Below, in pieces: positions 1 to 8,106 of a stretch of DNA of 51,693 bases. Both the position numbers and the translations under genes were made by a program. Source of the DNA: Burkholderiales bacterium (GTDB taxonomy: Bacteria; Pseudomonadota; Gammaproteobacteria; Burkholderiales; SG8-41). The notes beneath the pieces are model-generated. The model was not told where the DNA came from, did no database searches, and worked only from the letters and a program-made list of their open reading frames with translations. Location of the stretch: NCBI GenBank assembly GCA_030833315.1, contig JAURHM010000018.1, forward strand, positions 1 through 51,693, written 5' to 3'. How positions within the stretch are numbered: position 1 is the stretch's first letter; each line of letters starts with the position of its first letter.

Positions 1-51
1 AGGATTGACATTACCGACCGCGTATTGAAGGCACTATCGGACGGCAAATAA
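1..51 (+). CDS. skp: Periplasmic chaperone Skp/OmpH, C-terminal end only
   Basis: Partial gene cut by the window edge. The frame from base 1 reads RIDITDRVLKALSDGK and stops with TAA at 49-51. A short tail of the type D-[IL]-T-x-x-V-[IL]-x-A-L is typical of the C-terminus of Skp/OmpH chaperones, which carry unfolded outer-membrane proteins across the periplasm. Position supports this: skp lies directly before lpxD in the conserved bamA-skp-lpxD-fabZ-lpxA-lpxB cluster. Only 16 residues are visible, so the name rests mainly on context. Confidence 0.6.
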   Translation, partial: RIDITDRVLKALSDGK

Positions 52-121
52 CGGTTACTTCCGCTTACAGTAACTGCGGACAGCGGGGGTGGGCGGTTTA
101 CCGATAGAGAGGCAGCGGATC

Positions 122-1153
122 GTGTTTTTTACTCTGGCGGGTATCGTTGAGCGCCTTGGCGGGGAACTTGTGGGCGAAGGCGGAATCATTGTCCAGCAGG
201 TGGCCGCGCTGGAAAATGCACAGGCCGATACCATTACGTTTCTTGCCAATGAACGCTATCTGTCGAAACTCAAGTCCACAAAGGCGGGCGCCGTGATTGT
301 CGGTGAAGATCTTCGTAGCGCCCTCGATGTTCCGCATATCGTCGCTGCCAATCCCTACTCCTATTTCGCTAAAGTGTCCGCGCTGCTGAACAGCGAACCG
401 GATACCGTCCCAGGTGTTCATCCTTCGGCCGTCATTGATTCGATCGCGAGGATCGGCGATGGCGTACAAATCGGGCCATGCGTTGTTATTGAGGCGGGTG
501 CGGTAATTGCTTCGAATGTACGGATCGGAGCAGGTTGTTTTATCGGTGCTGGCAGCACCATCGCTGAAAACAGTCGCCTCTATGCCAACGTCACGATCTA
601 CAAAGGTTGCACGGTTGGTGCGCGTGCCATTATTCACTCCGGTGCCGTGATCGGTGCGGACGGTTTTGGCATTGCGATGGACGAAGGGCGCTGGCTCAAA
701 ATACCCCAGATCGGCGGCGTAAAGATTGGTGATGATGTTGAAATCGGCGCCAACACAACCATAGATCGCGGTGCTATAGAGGACACGATCATCGAGGAGG
801 GTGTAAAGCTGGATAATCAGATCCAGATCGCACACAACGTCCGCATCGGGGCGCATACAGCCATTGCCGCCTGCGCGGGTATTGCCGGCAGTTCCCGGGT
901 CGGCCGCTATTGCAGAATCGGCGGTGCGTCGGGCATCGCAGGACATTTGAGCATCGCGGATCAGGTCGAGATTTCCGCGCATACGCTGGTGACAAAATCC
1001 ATTACCGAGCCCGGTACTTATACCGGGGCATACCCGTTTGAAGTCAACCGTGACTGGCGGCGCAATGCCGCTAGTCTGCGGAATCTGGGTGAACTGAATG
1101 AGCGCGTCCGAGTGCTGGAAAAAGCGCTGGAATTGCGCAAGAAAGGAAAGTAA
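122..1153 (+). CDS. lpxD: UDP-3-O-(3-hydroxyacyl)glucosamine N-acyltransferase
   Basis: LpxD adds the second hydroxyacyl chain, from acyl-ACP, to the UDP-glucosamine precursor of lipid A in the cytoplasm. A short N-terminal uridine-binding domain (about residues 1-100) is followed by a long left-handed beta-helix of hexapeptide repeats (recurring I-G-x-x-[VAT] triplets). The expected His lies in the [10 protein letters not shown] segment. I chose GTG at 122 because it gives [17 protein letters not shown] as N-terminus, the usual family start, and 343 residues, close to the roughly 340 usual for the family, with a GAGAGG ribosome-binding site upstream; an in-frame GTG at 89 would add 11 residues. 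The stop overlaps the fabZ start by one base, indicating one operon with fabZ, lpxA, lpxB and rnhB. Confidence 0.95.
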   Translation: MFFTLAGIVERLGGELVGEGGIIVQQVAALENAQADTITFLANERYLSKLKSTKAGAVIVGEDLRSALDVPHIVAANPYSYFAKVSALLNSEPDTVPGVHPSAVIDSIARIGDGVQIGPCVVIEAGAVIASNVRIGAGCFIGAGSTIAENSRLYANVTIYKGCTVGARAIIHSGAVIGADGFGIAMDEGRWLKIPQIGGVKIGDDVEIGANTTIDRGAIEDTIIEEGVKLDNQIQIAHNVRIGAHTAIAACAGIAGSSRVGRYCRIGGASGIAGHLSIADQVEISAHTLVTKSITEPGTYTGAYPFEVNRDWRRNAASLRNLGELNERVRVLEKALELRKKGK

Positions 1154-1602
1154 TGAACAGCATGGATATCACCGAGATATTGCGCTACCTGCCGCACCGG
1201 TATCCTTTTTTGCTGATTGATCGCGTTTTGTCCTATGAGGCTGGTAAGACAATTGAAGCCCTAAAAAACGTCACCATCAATGAACCGTTTTTTGTGGGGC
1301 ATTTTCCGCATCATCCGGTGATGCCGGGGGTGCTGATTGTCGAAGCCATGGCCCAGGCCGCGGCGATTCTGTCGTTTGTCACCATGGATACAAAGGCTGA
1401 CAACAAATCGATTTATTATTTTGTCGGTATAGATAATGCGCGTTTCAAGCGTCCGGTTACCGCCGGAGACTCAATGCGCATTACGGTGAACCTGACCCGG
1501 CATGTCCGCGGCATCTGGAAATTCAGTGCAGTAGCACGGGTGGAGGACGTTGTGGCAGCAGAAGCTGAACTGATGTGCACCGTCCGCGATCTGCCGGTGT
1601 GA
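1153..1602 (+). CDS. fabZ: (3R)-hydroxyacyl-[ACP] dehydratase FabZ
   Basis: FabZ dehydrates 3-hydroxyacyl-ACP in type II fatty-acid synthesis, in the cytoplasm, and competes with LpxA for 3-hydroxymyristoyl-type substrates. The 149-residue hotdog-fold protein shows [13 protein letters not shown] near the N-terminus and the catalytic segment [12 protein letters not shown], with the active-site His, followed by the Glu in VEAMAQ. ATG overlaps the lpxD stop (TAATG), so translation is probably coupled. Length is normal for the family. Confidence 0.96.
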   Translation: MNSMDITEILRYLPHRYPFLLIDRVLSYEAGKTIEALKNVTINEPFFVGHFPHHPVMPGVLIVEAMAQAAAILSFVTMDTKADNKSIYYFVGIDNARFKRPVTAGDSMRITVNLTRHVRGIWKFSAVARVEDVVAAEAELMCTVRDLPV

Positions 1603-2390
1603 ACAAGGCCGTGGCTACACGCATACATCCCACTGCGATTGTCGACCCCGGTGCGTGCCTTGCGGACGATGTAGAGGTTGGACCTTATTCGATCATCGGC
1701 GCTGACACTGACATCGAAGCCGGTACGCGTATCGGACCGCATGTTGTCATCGGTGCGCATACGCGGATCGGTGCCCGAAACACCTTTTTCCAGTTCAGTT
1801 CCATTGGCGAGGCGCCGCAGGACAAGAAATACAAGGATGAACCGACGCGCCTCGAAATCGGTGATGACAATACCTTCCGCGAGTTCTGCACCCTGAACCG
1901 CGGCACGACGCAGGATGCCGGCGTAACACGGGTAGGCAACAACAACTGGATCATGGCCTATGTTCATATGGCCCATGACTGCCAGGTCGGCAGCCACACG
2001 ATTTTTGCCAACAATGCACAGATTGCAGGGCATGTTTATGTTGGCGACTACGCGATCCTTGGCGGTTTCACTGTTGTTCACCAGTTTTGCAGGATCGGTG
2101 CGCATAGCATGACAGCCATGGGGACCATCCTGCTGCAGGATCTGCCGCCCTATGTGATGGCTTCGGGCAATACCGCTGTTCCGCACGGCATCAACAGCGA
2201 GGGGCTGCGTCGCCGCGGGTTTTCGGCGCAGGCGATTGCAGCAATCAAACGCGCCTACAAGACGATTTATAAGTCTGGCCTGTCTTTCGAAGATGCGCGT
2301 GCGGCTATCGTCACTGAGGCCATCGGATTTCCTGAATTGCAGGCCTTGTCTGATTTCCTGTCTGTTCCCGGCCGCGGCATCATCCGCTGA
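1599..2390 (+). CDS. lpxA: Acyl-[ACP]-UDP-N-acetylglucosamine O-acyltransferase
   Basis: LpxA catalyses the first step of lipid A synthesis, moving a 3-hydroxyacyl chain from ACP to UDP-GlcNAc. The protein begins with [14 protein letters not shown] and continues as a hexapeptide-repeat beta-helix; the catalytic His is in HMAHDCQVG, and a C-terminal helical domain follows ([18 protein letters not shown]). The start is uncertain: GTG at 1599 makes a GTGA overlap with the fabZ stop and gives 263 residues, while GTG at 1611 would give 259. Both fit the family length of about 260. The GTGA overlap suggests translational coupling, so I prefer 1599. Confidence 0.95.
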   Translation: MNKAVATRIHPTAIVDPGACLADDVEVGPYSIIGADTDIEAGTRIGPHVVIGAHTRIGARNTFFQFSSIGEAPQDKKYKDEPTRLEIGDDNTFREFCTLNRGTTQDAGVTRVGNNNWIMAYVHMAHDCQVGSHTIFANNAQIAGHVYVGDYAILGGFTVVHQFCRIGAHSMTAMGTILLQDLPPYVMASGNTAVPHGINSEGLRRRGFSAQAIAAIKRAYKTIYKSGLSFEDARAAIVTEAIGFPELQALSDFLSVPGRGIIR

Positions 2391-2395
2391 GCCCT

Positions 2396-3568
2396 ATGGT
2401 TGATTCCGTGGCAGCGAGCGGACCATTGGTGGGGTTAGTTGCGGGGGAGCCTTCCGGCGATTTGCTCGGAGCTGAACTGGTTACCGCATTGCGCGAGCGG
2501 CACCCATGGGCCCGCTTTGTCGGTATTGGCGGTCCCAAGATGATGGCGGCAGGCGTTGAATCCCTGTATCCGATGGAAAAGCTTTCCGTTCGTGGTTATG
2601 TCGAAGTCATCCGCCATTACCGCGAAATCATCGGCATACGCAGTGACCTGAAACGCTATTTCCTGCGTGAGAAACCTTCGGTATTTATCGGGATCGATGC
2701 CCCGGATTTCAATCTGGATCTTGAATCAGCGTTGAAGTCGCGGGGAATTCCGACCGTGCATTACGTCAGCCCTTCGATCTGGGCCTGGCGGGGCGGGCGT
2801 ATCCGCAAGATCCGCAAGGCGGTTTCGCGCATGCTCACGGTGTTTCCGTTTGAGGCCCCGATTTACGAGCGCGCCGGCATTCCGGTGAGCTATGTGGGGC
2901 ATCCTCTGGCCGACATGCTGGCCGATATGCCGGACAAGACCGCGGCCAGGGCGGAGCTGCGCATACCGGCGACCGCTCCGGTTGTCGCGCTGCTGCCGGG
3001 AAGCCGGCTCAGTGAGTTGGAGCAGTTGTCCGATGTGTTTGTGGCAGCGGCCGAGAAAATAGCTGCCGCGGTGCCCGGTGTGCGCCTGCTGGTTCCTTTG
3101 GTCAACCGGCAAACCCGGGAGTTGTTCGAGGCCGCGCTCTACCGGCGCGAATCCGGGGCACTTGAAATCACGCTGTTGTTCGGTCACGCCCATGTCGCCA
3201 TGGCAGCGGCAGATGTTGTTTTGGTTGCTTCTGGGACTGCGACGCTGGAGGCCGCACTGCTGCAAAAGCCCATGGTCATTACCTATCGCATGCCGCGGCT
3301 TAGCTGGTGGATCATGAACAGCCTTCGCTACCAGCCGTGGGTCGGTTTGCCCAACATCCTTGCAGGCGAATTTGTGGTGCCGGAGTTGCTGCAGGATGCG
3401 GCGACCCCGTGGTCTTTGTCAGCCGCTGTGATTGAATTGCTGAATGATCGCGATCGCAGAAACTCGATCGAGGAGCGTTTCGGCAAAATGGCCCTGGAAT
3501 TGCGTCAGGATGCCGCACAGCGTGCCGCAGAAGCAGTTTCCCCCTATCTGTCAGGCCGGGTTGAATGA
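2396..3568 (+). CDS. lpxB: Lipid-A-disaccharide synthase
   Basis: LpxB is the GT19-family glycosyltransferase that joins UDP-2,3-diacylglucosamine and lipid X into the lipid A disaccharide at the inner face of the cytoplasmic membrane. The 390 residues show the N-terminal [17 protein letters not shown], the [10 protein letters not shown] segment, VGHPL, the LLPGSRLSE loop and the C-terminal [10 protein letters not shown] nucleotide-binding motif, all typical of the family. ATG lies five bases behind the lpxA stop. Length matches the family (about 380-390). Confidence 0.96.
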   Translation: MVDSVAASGPLVGLVAGEPSGDLLGAELVTALRERHPWARFVGIGGPKMMAAGVESLYPMEKLSVRGYVEVIRHYREIIGIRSDLKRYFLREKPSVFIGIDAPDFNLDLESALKSRGIPTVHYVSPSIWAWRGGRIRKIRKAVSRMLTVFPFEAPIYERAGIPVSYVGHPLADMLADMPDKTAARAELRIPATAPVVALLPGSRLSELEQLSDVFVAAAEKIAAAVPGVRLLVPLVNRQTRELFEAALYRRESGALEITLLFGHAHVAMAAADVVLVASGTATLEAALLQKPMVITYRMPRLSWWIMNSLRYQPWVGLPNILAGEFVVPELLQDAATPWSLSAAVIELLNDRDRRNSIEERFGKMALELRQDAAQRAAEAVSPYLSGRVE

Positions 3569-4137
3569 CGGTCCTGGTCTGTGGCGTTGATGAGGCGGGA
3601 AGAGGGCCTCTGGCCGGGCCGGTATTTGCCGCCGCTGTGATTCTCGAAGACCCGCCAGTGATCCAGGGGCTGACTGATTCCAAAAAATTGACCGCAAAGC
3701 GGCGCGATGCGCTGGATGTGGAGATCAAGGCGCGTGCCGTATGCTGGGCGGTGGCCAGTGCTAGTGTCGAGGAAATCGACCGCTTGAACATCCTTCAGGC
3801 CAGTTTGCTGGCCATGAAACGTGCCGTTGAAGGGCTTGGCCGGCAGCCGGAAGCGATTCTGGTCGATGGCTTGTATACGCCCCGGGTTTCCATGCCGGCC
3901 CGTGCGATCGTGCAGGGTGATGCTTCGATACCGGCTATTTCGGCAGCCTCGATACTGGCCAAGGTCGCCCGGGACCAGCTGCTGCAAGATTTACATGCCG
4001 CTTACCCGGAATACGGCTTTGACCGGCACAAGGGTTACGGCACGGCCTTGCACATGGATGCCTTGCGCAGGTTGGGGCCTACCCCCGAGCACCGGCGCAG
4101 TTTTGCACCGGTCCGCTCTGCCTTAATTATTAAATAA
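3565..4137 (+). CDS. rnhB: Ribonuclease HII
   Basis: RNase HII cuts RNA in RNA-DNA hybrids and removes single ribonucleotides from DNA. The 190-residue protein opens with the signature [14 protein letters not shown] (catalytic Asp-Glu) and carries the VDG segment, [12 protein letters not shown] and the C-terminal [11 protein letters not shown] motif. It overlaps lpxB by ATGA, as in many proteobacterial lpx operons, and is the last gene of this run; a minus-strand gene converges on it 10 bases later. Confidence 0.96.
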   Translation: MTVLVCGVDEAGRGPLAGPVFAAAVILEDPPVIQGLTDSKKLTAKRRDALDVEIKARAVCWAVASASVEEIDRLNILQASLLAMKRAVEGLGRQPEAILVDGLYTPRVSMPARAIVQGDASIPAISAASILAKVARDQLLQDLHAAYPEYGFDRHKGYGTALHMDALRRLGPTPEHRRSFAPVRSALIIK

Positions 4138-4151
4138 AAACAAATACTTAT
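4137..4151 (-). repeat. Intergenic AT-rich element ATAAGTATTTGTTTT, copy 1
   Basis: On the minus strand this 15-mer is identical to the copy at 46181-46195 and differs by one base from the copy at 38597-38611. It lies between the convergent ends of rnhB and senB; its second to fourth bases are the senB stop codon. It also sits inside a fully A/T inverted repeat (4129-4136 and 4149-4156, 8 bp with a 12-base loop). The role is unknown. Confidence 0.45.
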
Positions 4152-5107
4152 TTAATATTTCTCATGCATTCTGTAATAAGTGAACGAAGTTTTTTTCGCT
4201 CTTGGCTGCGGCTGAGGAGCTTACGCCGTTCGGCGCATTGCTGGCGCAATGTCTTCAGGAAATCGCTGTCTGTTTCGATGCGGCGTAAAAGCCGTGCCAG
4301 CTCCCGGGCATTTCCAACCGGGTAATAACCACCATAGTCAGGACCGAGCATGCCAACGTTCCCGGGGATGCGGGAGGCAATGACCGGAACCCGTGCCATC
4401 AGGGCTTCACTGACCACATTGGCGCCCCCTTCCATTCTTGAACTGATCAGCATCGCGCGAGCCCGGGCGAGGGTTGCCAGAGCATGCGGTCTTTGCAATT
4501 CGCCGAGCCAGACGTAGCGCGGTTCCTGTTTGATCCAGCTGCGGGCTTCACCCGCAAGCGCTTTATCTCGGGCGCCGCCGATTTGCGTGATGCGGATGCG
4601 GCTCCTGGCGGGCAGATGTGAAAGTGCAGTGGCGCCGCAAAACGGATCCTTTTCGGCGCGCAAATGGCCGCTGACCACGATTTCGAAACAGGAGCGGATC
4701 ACCGGCTGACGAGGCACAGCTTCGCAGGATTGATAAATCACCCGCGTTTTGCGGCGCAAGGGCGGCGTCAGTTCGCGCAGTCCCATGTCCTGCAGTACGA
4801 TCATTCGTGTCGCGAGCTCCATGGATTCCTGAGCATTGGCATCTTCACGGATGTCGCGATAAAGGTCCGTTCCGGTAAGGGCCAGAATCAGCGGCCGTTC
4901 CGGATAACGTTCGGAGAAACGTAACACCGAGTCATGGCTGCGCCGCGCATGCAGCGCCAGCAGCAGATCGGCGCTGCGGCCGTTCCAGCATTCCTGAATG
5001 ATGACCTGATGTCCCAGCTCCCGCAGCAACTCTGCCCAACGCACGGCGGTGTTGCGATTGCCGTAGCGTGAGTTCGCTGCTGCTGGGGTAACTAATGCGA
5101 TTTTCAT
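4148..5107 (-). CDS. senB: Selenosugar synthase SenB-type glycosyltransferase
   Basis: This 319-residue GT-B glycosyltransferase belongs, by my reading, to the family first annotated as TIGR04348 and later shown in Variovorax to be SenB, which forms a selenosugar from a UDP-sugar and selenophosphate. Visible features are the N-terminal GNRNTAVRWAELLRELGH (16-33), LTGTDLYRDI (77-86), and the EX7E nucleotide-sugar motif EGGANVVSE (226-234) near the C-terminus, as in GT4 enzymes. There is no signal peptide, so it acts in the cytoplasm. It diverges from the senA-like gene 58 bases away, which is the strongest support for the name. A generic GT4 transferase is the alternative. The partner senC (a SelD-like selenophosphate synthetase) is not in this window. 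Confidence 0.8.
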   Translation of the reverse strand: MKIALVTPAAANSRYGNRNTAVRWAELLRELGHQVIIQECWNGRSADLLLALHARRSHDSVLRFSERYPERPLILALTGTDLYRDIREDANAQESMELATRMIVLQDMGLRELTPPLRRKTRVIYQSCEAVPRQPVIRSCFEIVVSGHLRAEKDPFCGATALSHLPARSRIRITQIGGARDKALAGEARSWIKQEPRYVWLGELQRPHALATLARARAMLISSRMEGGANVVSEALMARVPVIASRIPGNVGMLGPDYGGYYPVGNARELARLLRRIETDSDFLKTLRQQCAERRKLLSRSQERKKLRSLITECMRNIK

Positions 5108-5129
5108 TGGTGGGGTATCCGGCTACACT
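5101..5129 (+). promoter_or_regulatory. Candidate sigma-70 promoter for senA
   Basis: TTTTCA (5101-5106), a 17-base spacer and TACACT (5124-5129) each match four of six consensus bases. The start would fall about 30 bases before the senA ATG. It overlaps the first codons of senB, which diverges. Weak motif; listed because the 58-base gap must hold both promoters. Confidence 0.25.
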
Positions 5130-5165
5130 TCGCCAGAATATATCAAACTCAAAGACGCGTTCAAG

Positions 5166-6443
5166 ATGGCTTTTGCCGTTCCTCAAGCTGAACTGTCGCC
5201 CGGCGCATTACTCGATGCGGCGAGGGCGCGCACGCTGGATCTGCTCGGCATGATCGAGGATGGGCAATGGTTAGGTCCCAAGCTGGATATCGTCAATCCG
5301 CCGCTTTGGGAGGCAGGGCATCTGGGCTGGTTTGAGGAATTCTGGTGTCTGAGGCAGGGTTCAGCAGCGCGGCCGGCGCTGCGCGATGATGTCGATCATC
5401 TTTATAACTCCTCGCAAGTGGCGCATGCCCGGCGCTGGTCATTGCCTTTGCCGGATCCTGCGGATACGCAGCATTACCTGGCTGCGGTACGGGAGGCGGT
5501 ACGCCGTCGCCTCGAACATGATCGCGCGATCGATTACTTTGTAACGCTCAGCGCCTTTCACGAGGAATTGCACTGCGAGGCGTTTACGTATACCCGCCAG
5601 ACCCTCGGATACCAGGCGCCGGCAGGAACGGCGCAGCCGCTTTTCGGGGAGGCGTGGCCGGGTGATGTCGCAATCGACGGCGGCGTTTTCAGTCTGGGTG
5701 CGAATGATGACGGCCGTTTTGTTTTTGATAACGAGAAATGGGCACATCCCGTTGAAGTCCGTCCGTTCTGTATGGCGCGGGCACCGGTCACGAATGGTCA
5801 ATTTGCTGAATTTGTGGAGGCTGGCGGTTATGCCACGCAAAAATGGTGGAGCAACGATGGCTGGAACTGGCGCATGGAGCAGGGGTTGACGCTGCCGCTG
5901 TATTGGCAAAAAAAGGGTTCCGGATGGCAAAGACGTCTTTTCGACCGTCTGGAATCCCTGCCGGAGCATGAACCCGTCATCCATGTCAGCTGGTATGAGG
6001 CGGATGCCTGGTGCCGCTGGGCCGGCCGGCGCTTGCCGACGGAAGCCGAGTGGGAGTTTGCAGCGGCGACCGCACCCGGCGTGAAGGAGAAAAAGCGTTA
6101 TTTTCCCTGGGGCGAGGGTATTGGCGATGCATCACAAGCCAATCTTTTTGGCGTAGCCGGTCGTTGTTTGCCGGTGAATGCCTGTGCTGCCGGGGACAGC
6201 GGCTGGGGGCTCCGGCAGATGATCGGCAATGTCTGGGAATGGACATCCGACTGGTTTCAACCGTATCCCGGATTTGTCCGTGATCCATACGCCGATTATT
6301 CCGAGCCCTGGTTTGGCGACCACAAGGTCCTGCGTGGTGGCTGTCATGCGACGCGGGCGACTTTGATCCGTAATACCTGGCGCAATTTCTACAAACCCGG
6401 CCGTAACGATGTTTATGCAGGATTCCGCAGCTGCGCATTATGA
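5166..6443 (+). CDS. senA: Selenoneine synthase SenA (EgtB-like)
   Basis: SenA is a non-heme iron enzyme that joins hercynine (trimethylhistidine) to a selenosugar on the way to selenoneine, the selenium analogue of ergothioneine. The 425 residues comprise a DinB-like N-terminal domain (about 15-150) and a formylglycine-generating-enzyme-like domain (about 165-425). The three-His iron site is present: His52 in EAGHLGWFEEFW, and His132/His136 in HEELHCE. The FGE part shows the MIGNVWEWTSDW segment (352-363), LRGGCHATR and the terminal YAGFRSC. EgtB (ergothioneine sulfoxide synthase) has the same layout, so the name depends on the senB neighbour and the absence of other egt genes. The stop overlaps the next start by ATGA, coupling it to the methyltransferase gene. 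Confidence 0.82.
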   Translation: MAFAVPQAELSPGALLDAARARTLDLLGMIEDGQWLGPKLDIVNPPLWEAGHLGWFEEFWCLRQGSAARPALRDDVDHLYNSSQVAHARRWSLPLPDPADTQHYLAAVREAVRRRLEHDRAIDYFVTLSAFHEELHCEAFTYTRQTLGYQAPAGTAQPLFGEAWPGDVAIDGGVFSLGANDDGRFVFDNEKWAHPVEVRPFCMARAPVTNGQFAEFVEAGGYATQKWWSNDGWNWRMEQGLTLPLYWQKKGSGWQRRLFDRLESLPEHEPVIHVSWYEADAWCRWAGRRLPTEAEWEFAAATAPGVKEKKRYFPWGEGIGDASQANLFGVAGRCLPVNACAAGDSGWGLRQMIGNVWEWTSDWFQPYPGFVRDPYADYSEPWFGDHKVLRGGCHATRATLIRNTWRNFYKPGRNDVYAGFRSCAL

Positions 6444-7219
6444 AAAACATCACTTCTGCTGAAAATTCACGCTTCCGTGCCTTACTGAAGCTGGTGCAGT
6501 CCGCGCGTGAACGGCGCACCTCTGGGCTTTCTCTCCTCGATGGCGTTCACCTGGTCGCCGCCTATCAGATGCATATTGGCAAACCGGTCGAATTGGTGCT
6601 GAGTCGTGACGGACTGGAGAATCCCGAGGTCGCCGCGTTGCTTGCCGCGATGCCCGACGTGGATACGTTGTTGTTCTCCGATTCGTTGTTTCGTCAGCTG
6701 TCATCGGTCGCCACGCCGACAGGCATCATCGGTGTGGTGCCGACGCCGCGCGTGGAGCAGACTTCGGAAGTGACGGGCCCCAGCGTCTGGCTGGAAGATA
6801 TTCAGGATCCGGGTAATGTCGGATCGATCCTGCGGTCTGCGGCGGCGTCAGGGGTCGCCACCGTCTGTCTGTCACGACATTCGGTTCATGCCTGGTCGCC
6901 ACGGGTATTGAGGGCGGGCATGGGGGCCCATTTTGCCTTACGCATCATCGAAGGGGCCGATCTGTTGCGGCTTGCCGGCAGTTATTCAGGACGCATACTG
7001 GCTACCAGCGTCAGTGCGGGATCACCGGTGTTTGAGGCCGATCTGAAAGGTGATGTGGCGCTGCTGTTCGGCAATGAAGGTGCCGGGCTCTCGCCTGCAC
7101 TTGCCGCGCTCGCCCACCAAACCGTACATATCCCCATGCCAGGTAAAACCGAATCGCTGAATGTCGGTGCTGCTGCGGCGATTTGCCTGTTTGAACGCGT
7201 GCGCCAGCTGCGTCAGTAA
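6440..7219 (+). CDS. TrmH-family (SPOUT) RNA 2'-O-methyltransferase
   Basis: The 259-residue protein has an N-terminal substrate-binding domain (about 1-100) and a C-terminal SPOUT methyltransferase domain that uses S-adenosylmethionine to methylate a ribose in rRNA or tRNA. Family motifs are visible: [21 protein letters not shown] (motif 1, conserved Asn and Arg), [10 protein letters not shown] (motif 2) and [18 protein letters not shown] (motif 3, the knotted cofactor loop). The target nucleotide cannot be told from sequence. It overlaps senA by ATGA and its 3' end overlaps the convergent ppsR gene by seven bases. The location next to ppsR-ppsA suggests it is the ancestral neighbour and the sen pair an insertion, which is an inference. 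Confidence 0.9.
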   Translation: MKNITSAENSRFRALLKLVQSARERRTSGLSLLDGVHLVAAYQMHIGKPVELVLSRDGLENPEVAALLAAMPDVDTLLFSDSLFRQLSSVATPTGIIGVVPTPRVEQTSEVTGPSVWLEDIQDPGNVGSILRSAAASGVATVCLSRHSVHAWSPRVLRAGMGAHFALRIIEGADLLRLAGSYSGRILATSVSAGSPVFEADLKGDVALLFGNEGAGLSPALAALAHQTVHIPMPGKTESLNVGAAAAICLFERVRQLRQ

Positions 7220-8037
7220 ATCCGGCGCTCCAGCTTGGCTTCCTGCAGTATGGTGGTAGCCAGTTCTTCGACGGATTTGCTGGTGGCGTCCAGGTAAGGA
7301 ATGCCTTCCTGGCGCATCAGCGCTTCCGCTTCACGGATTTCGAACTCACAATTGGCCAGTGTGGCGTATTTGCTGCCCGGCCGGCGTTCGTTGCGGATCT
7401 GCTGCAGCCGGTTGGGGCGGATGGTCAGTCCGTAGAGGCGGGCGCGCAGCGATTTGATCTGGGCAGGCAGTTGCATGGTGCCGAAATCCTCAGGAATCAG
7501 CGGATAGTTGGCCGCGCGAATGCCAAACTGCATGGCCAGATAGAGGCAGGTTGGCGTCTTGCCGCAACGTGAAACGCCGACCAGAATGATGTCGGCCTCG
7601 GTCAATTCCCGTTTTGATACCCCGTCATCGTGCGACAGGGCGTAGTTCACCGCCTCGATTCGGTGGTGGTAATTGACGAAATCATCCGTGCTGTGTGTAC
7701 GGCCGACAGCGTGCGAAGCCTTCACACCCAGTTCGCGCTCCAGCGGATCAATGAAAATCTCAAAGGAATCAAGGAATAAGGCGTTCGCCTTGGAAACAAT
7801 GCCGGAAATCTCGGTATTGACCAGGGTGCTGATCACAATCGGCCGGACGCCATCGGCAACCGCCGCTGCATTGATTTGGCGAACAAAATTCATCGCTTTA
7901 TCCGCTGAATCGATGAAGGGAACAGTGATTTCCTTCAGGCGCACGCCCTCAAACTGCGTTAACAGACTGTGTCCGAGCATCTCGGCCGTAATGCCGGTGC
8001 GGTCTGATACAAAAAATGCCGTACGCTGTGAGTTCAT
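7213..8037 (-). CDS. ppsR: PEP synthase regulatory protein (kinase/pyrophosphorylase)
   Basis: PpsR inactivates PEP synthase by ADP-dependent phosphorylation of a Thr next to the catalytic His and reverses this with phosphate. The 274-residue DUF299 protein begins with [22 protein letters not shown] and has the P-loop GVSRCGKTP at about residues 154-162, then [13 protein letters not shown], all typical. It diverges from ppsA, its target, across a 69-base gap. Length fits the family (about 270-280). Confidence 0.95.
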   Translation of the reverse strand: MNSQRTAFFVSDRTGITAEMLGHSLLTQFEGVRLKEITVPFIDSADKAMNFVRQINAAAVADGVRPIVISTLVNTEISGIVSKANALFLDSFEIFIDPLERELGVKASHAVGRTHSTDDFVNYHHRIEAVNYALSHDDGVSKRELTEADIILVGVSRCGKTPTCLYLAMQFGIRAANYPLIPEDFGTMQLPAQIKSLRARLYGLTIRPNRLQQIRNERRPGSKYATLANCEFEIREAEALMRQEGIPYLDATSKSVEELATTILQEAKLERRIY

Positions 8038-8062
8038 GCTCGGAACCGGTGTGGGGATTCGG

Positions 8063-8068
8063 TAAAAT
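8063..8068 (+). promoter_or_regulatory. Candidate -10 box of ppsA
   Basis: TAAAAT in the ppsR-ppsA gap, 38 bases before the ppsA ATG. The base stretch at the -35 position (TCGGAA, 8040-8045, 17-base spacer) is a poor match. The same TAAAAT hexamer recurs before pyrG and lepA. Confidence 0.3.
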
Positions 8069-8106
8069 ATCCGCTTTCGATGCTGCTTACAATCAAGGAC
8101 GCCGAA

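Noticed and set aside
98-982. Long minus-strand open frame opposite lpxD
   Set aside because: Frame-shadow of the hexapeptide-repeat gene; no protein-like motifs, no ribosome-binding site, and lpxD is unambiguous.
5166-6443. EgtB (ergothioneine synthase) as the name for the SenA gene
   Set aside because: Same domain layout, but the adjacent SenB-type glycosyltransferase and lack of egtA/C/D neighbours favour SenA; kept as the alternative.
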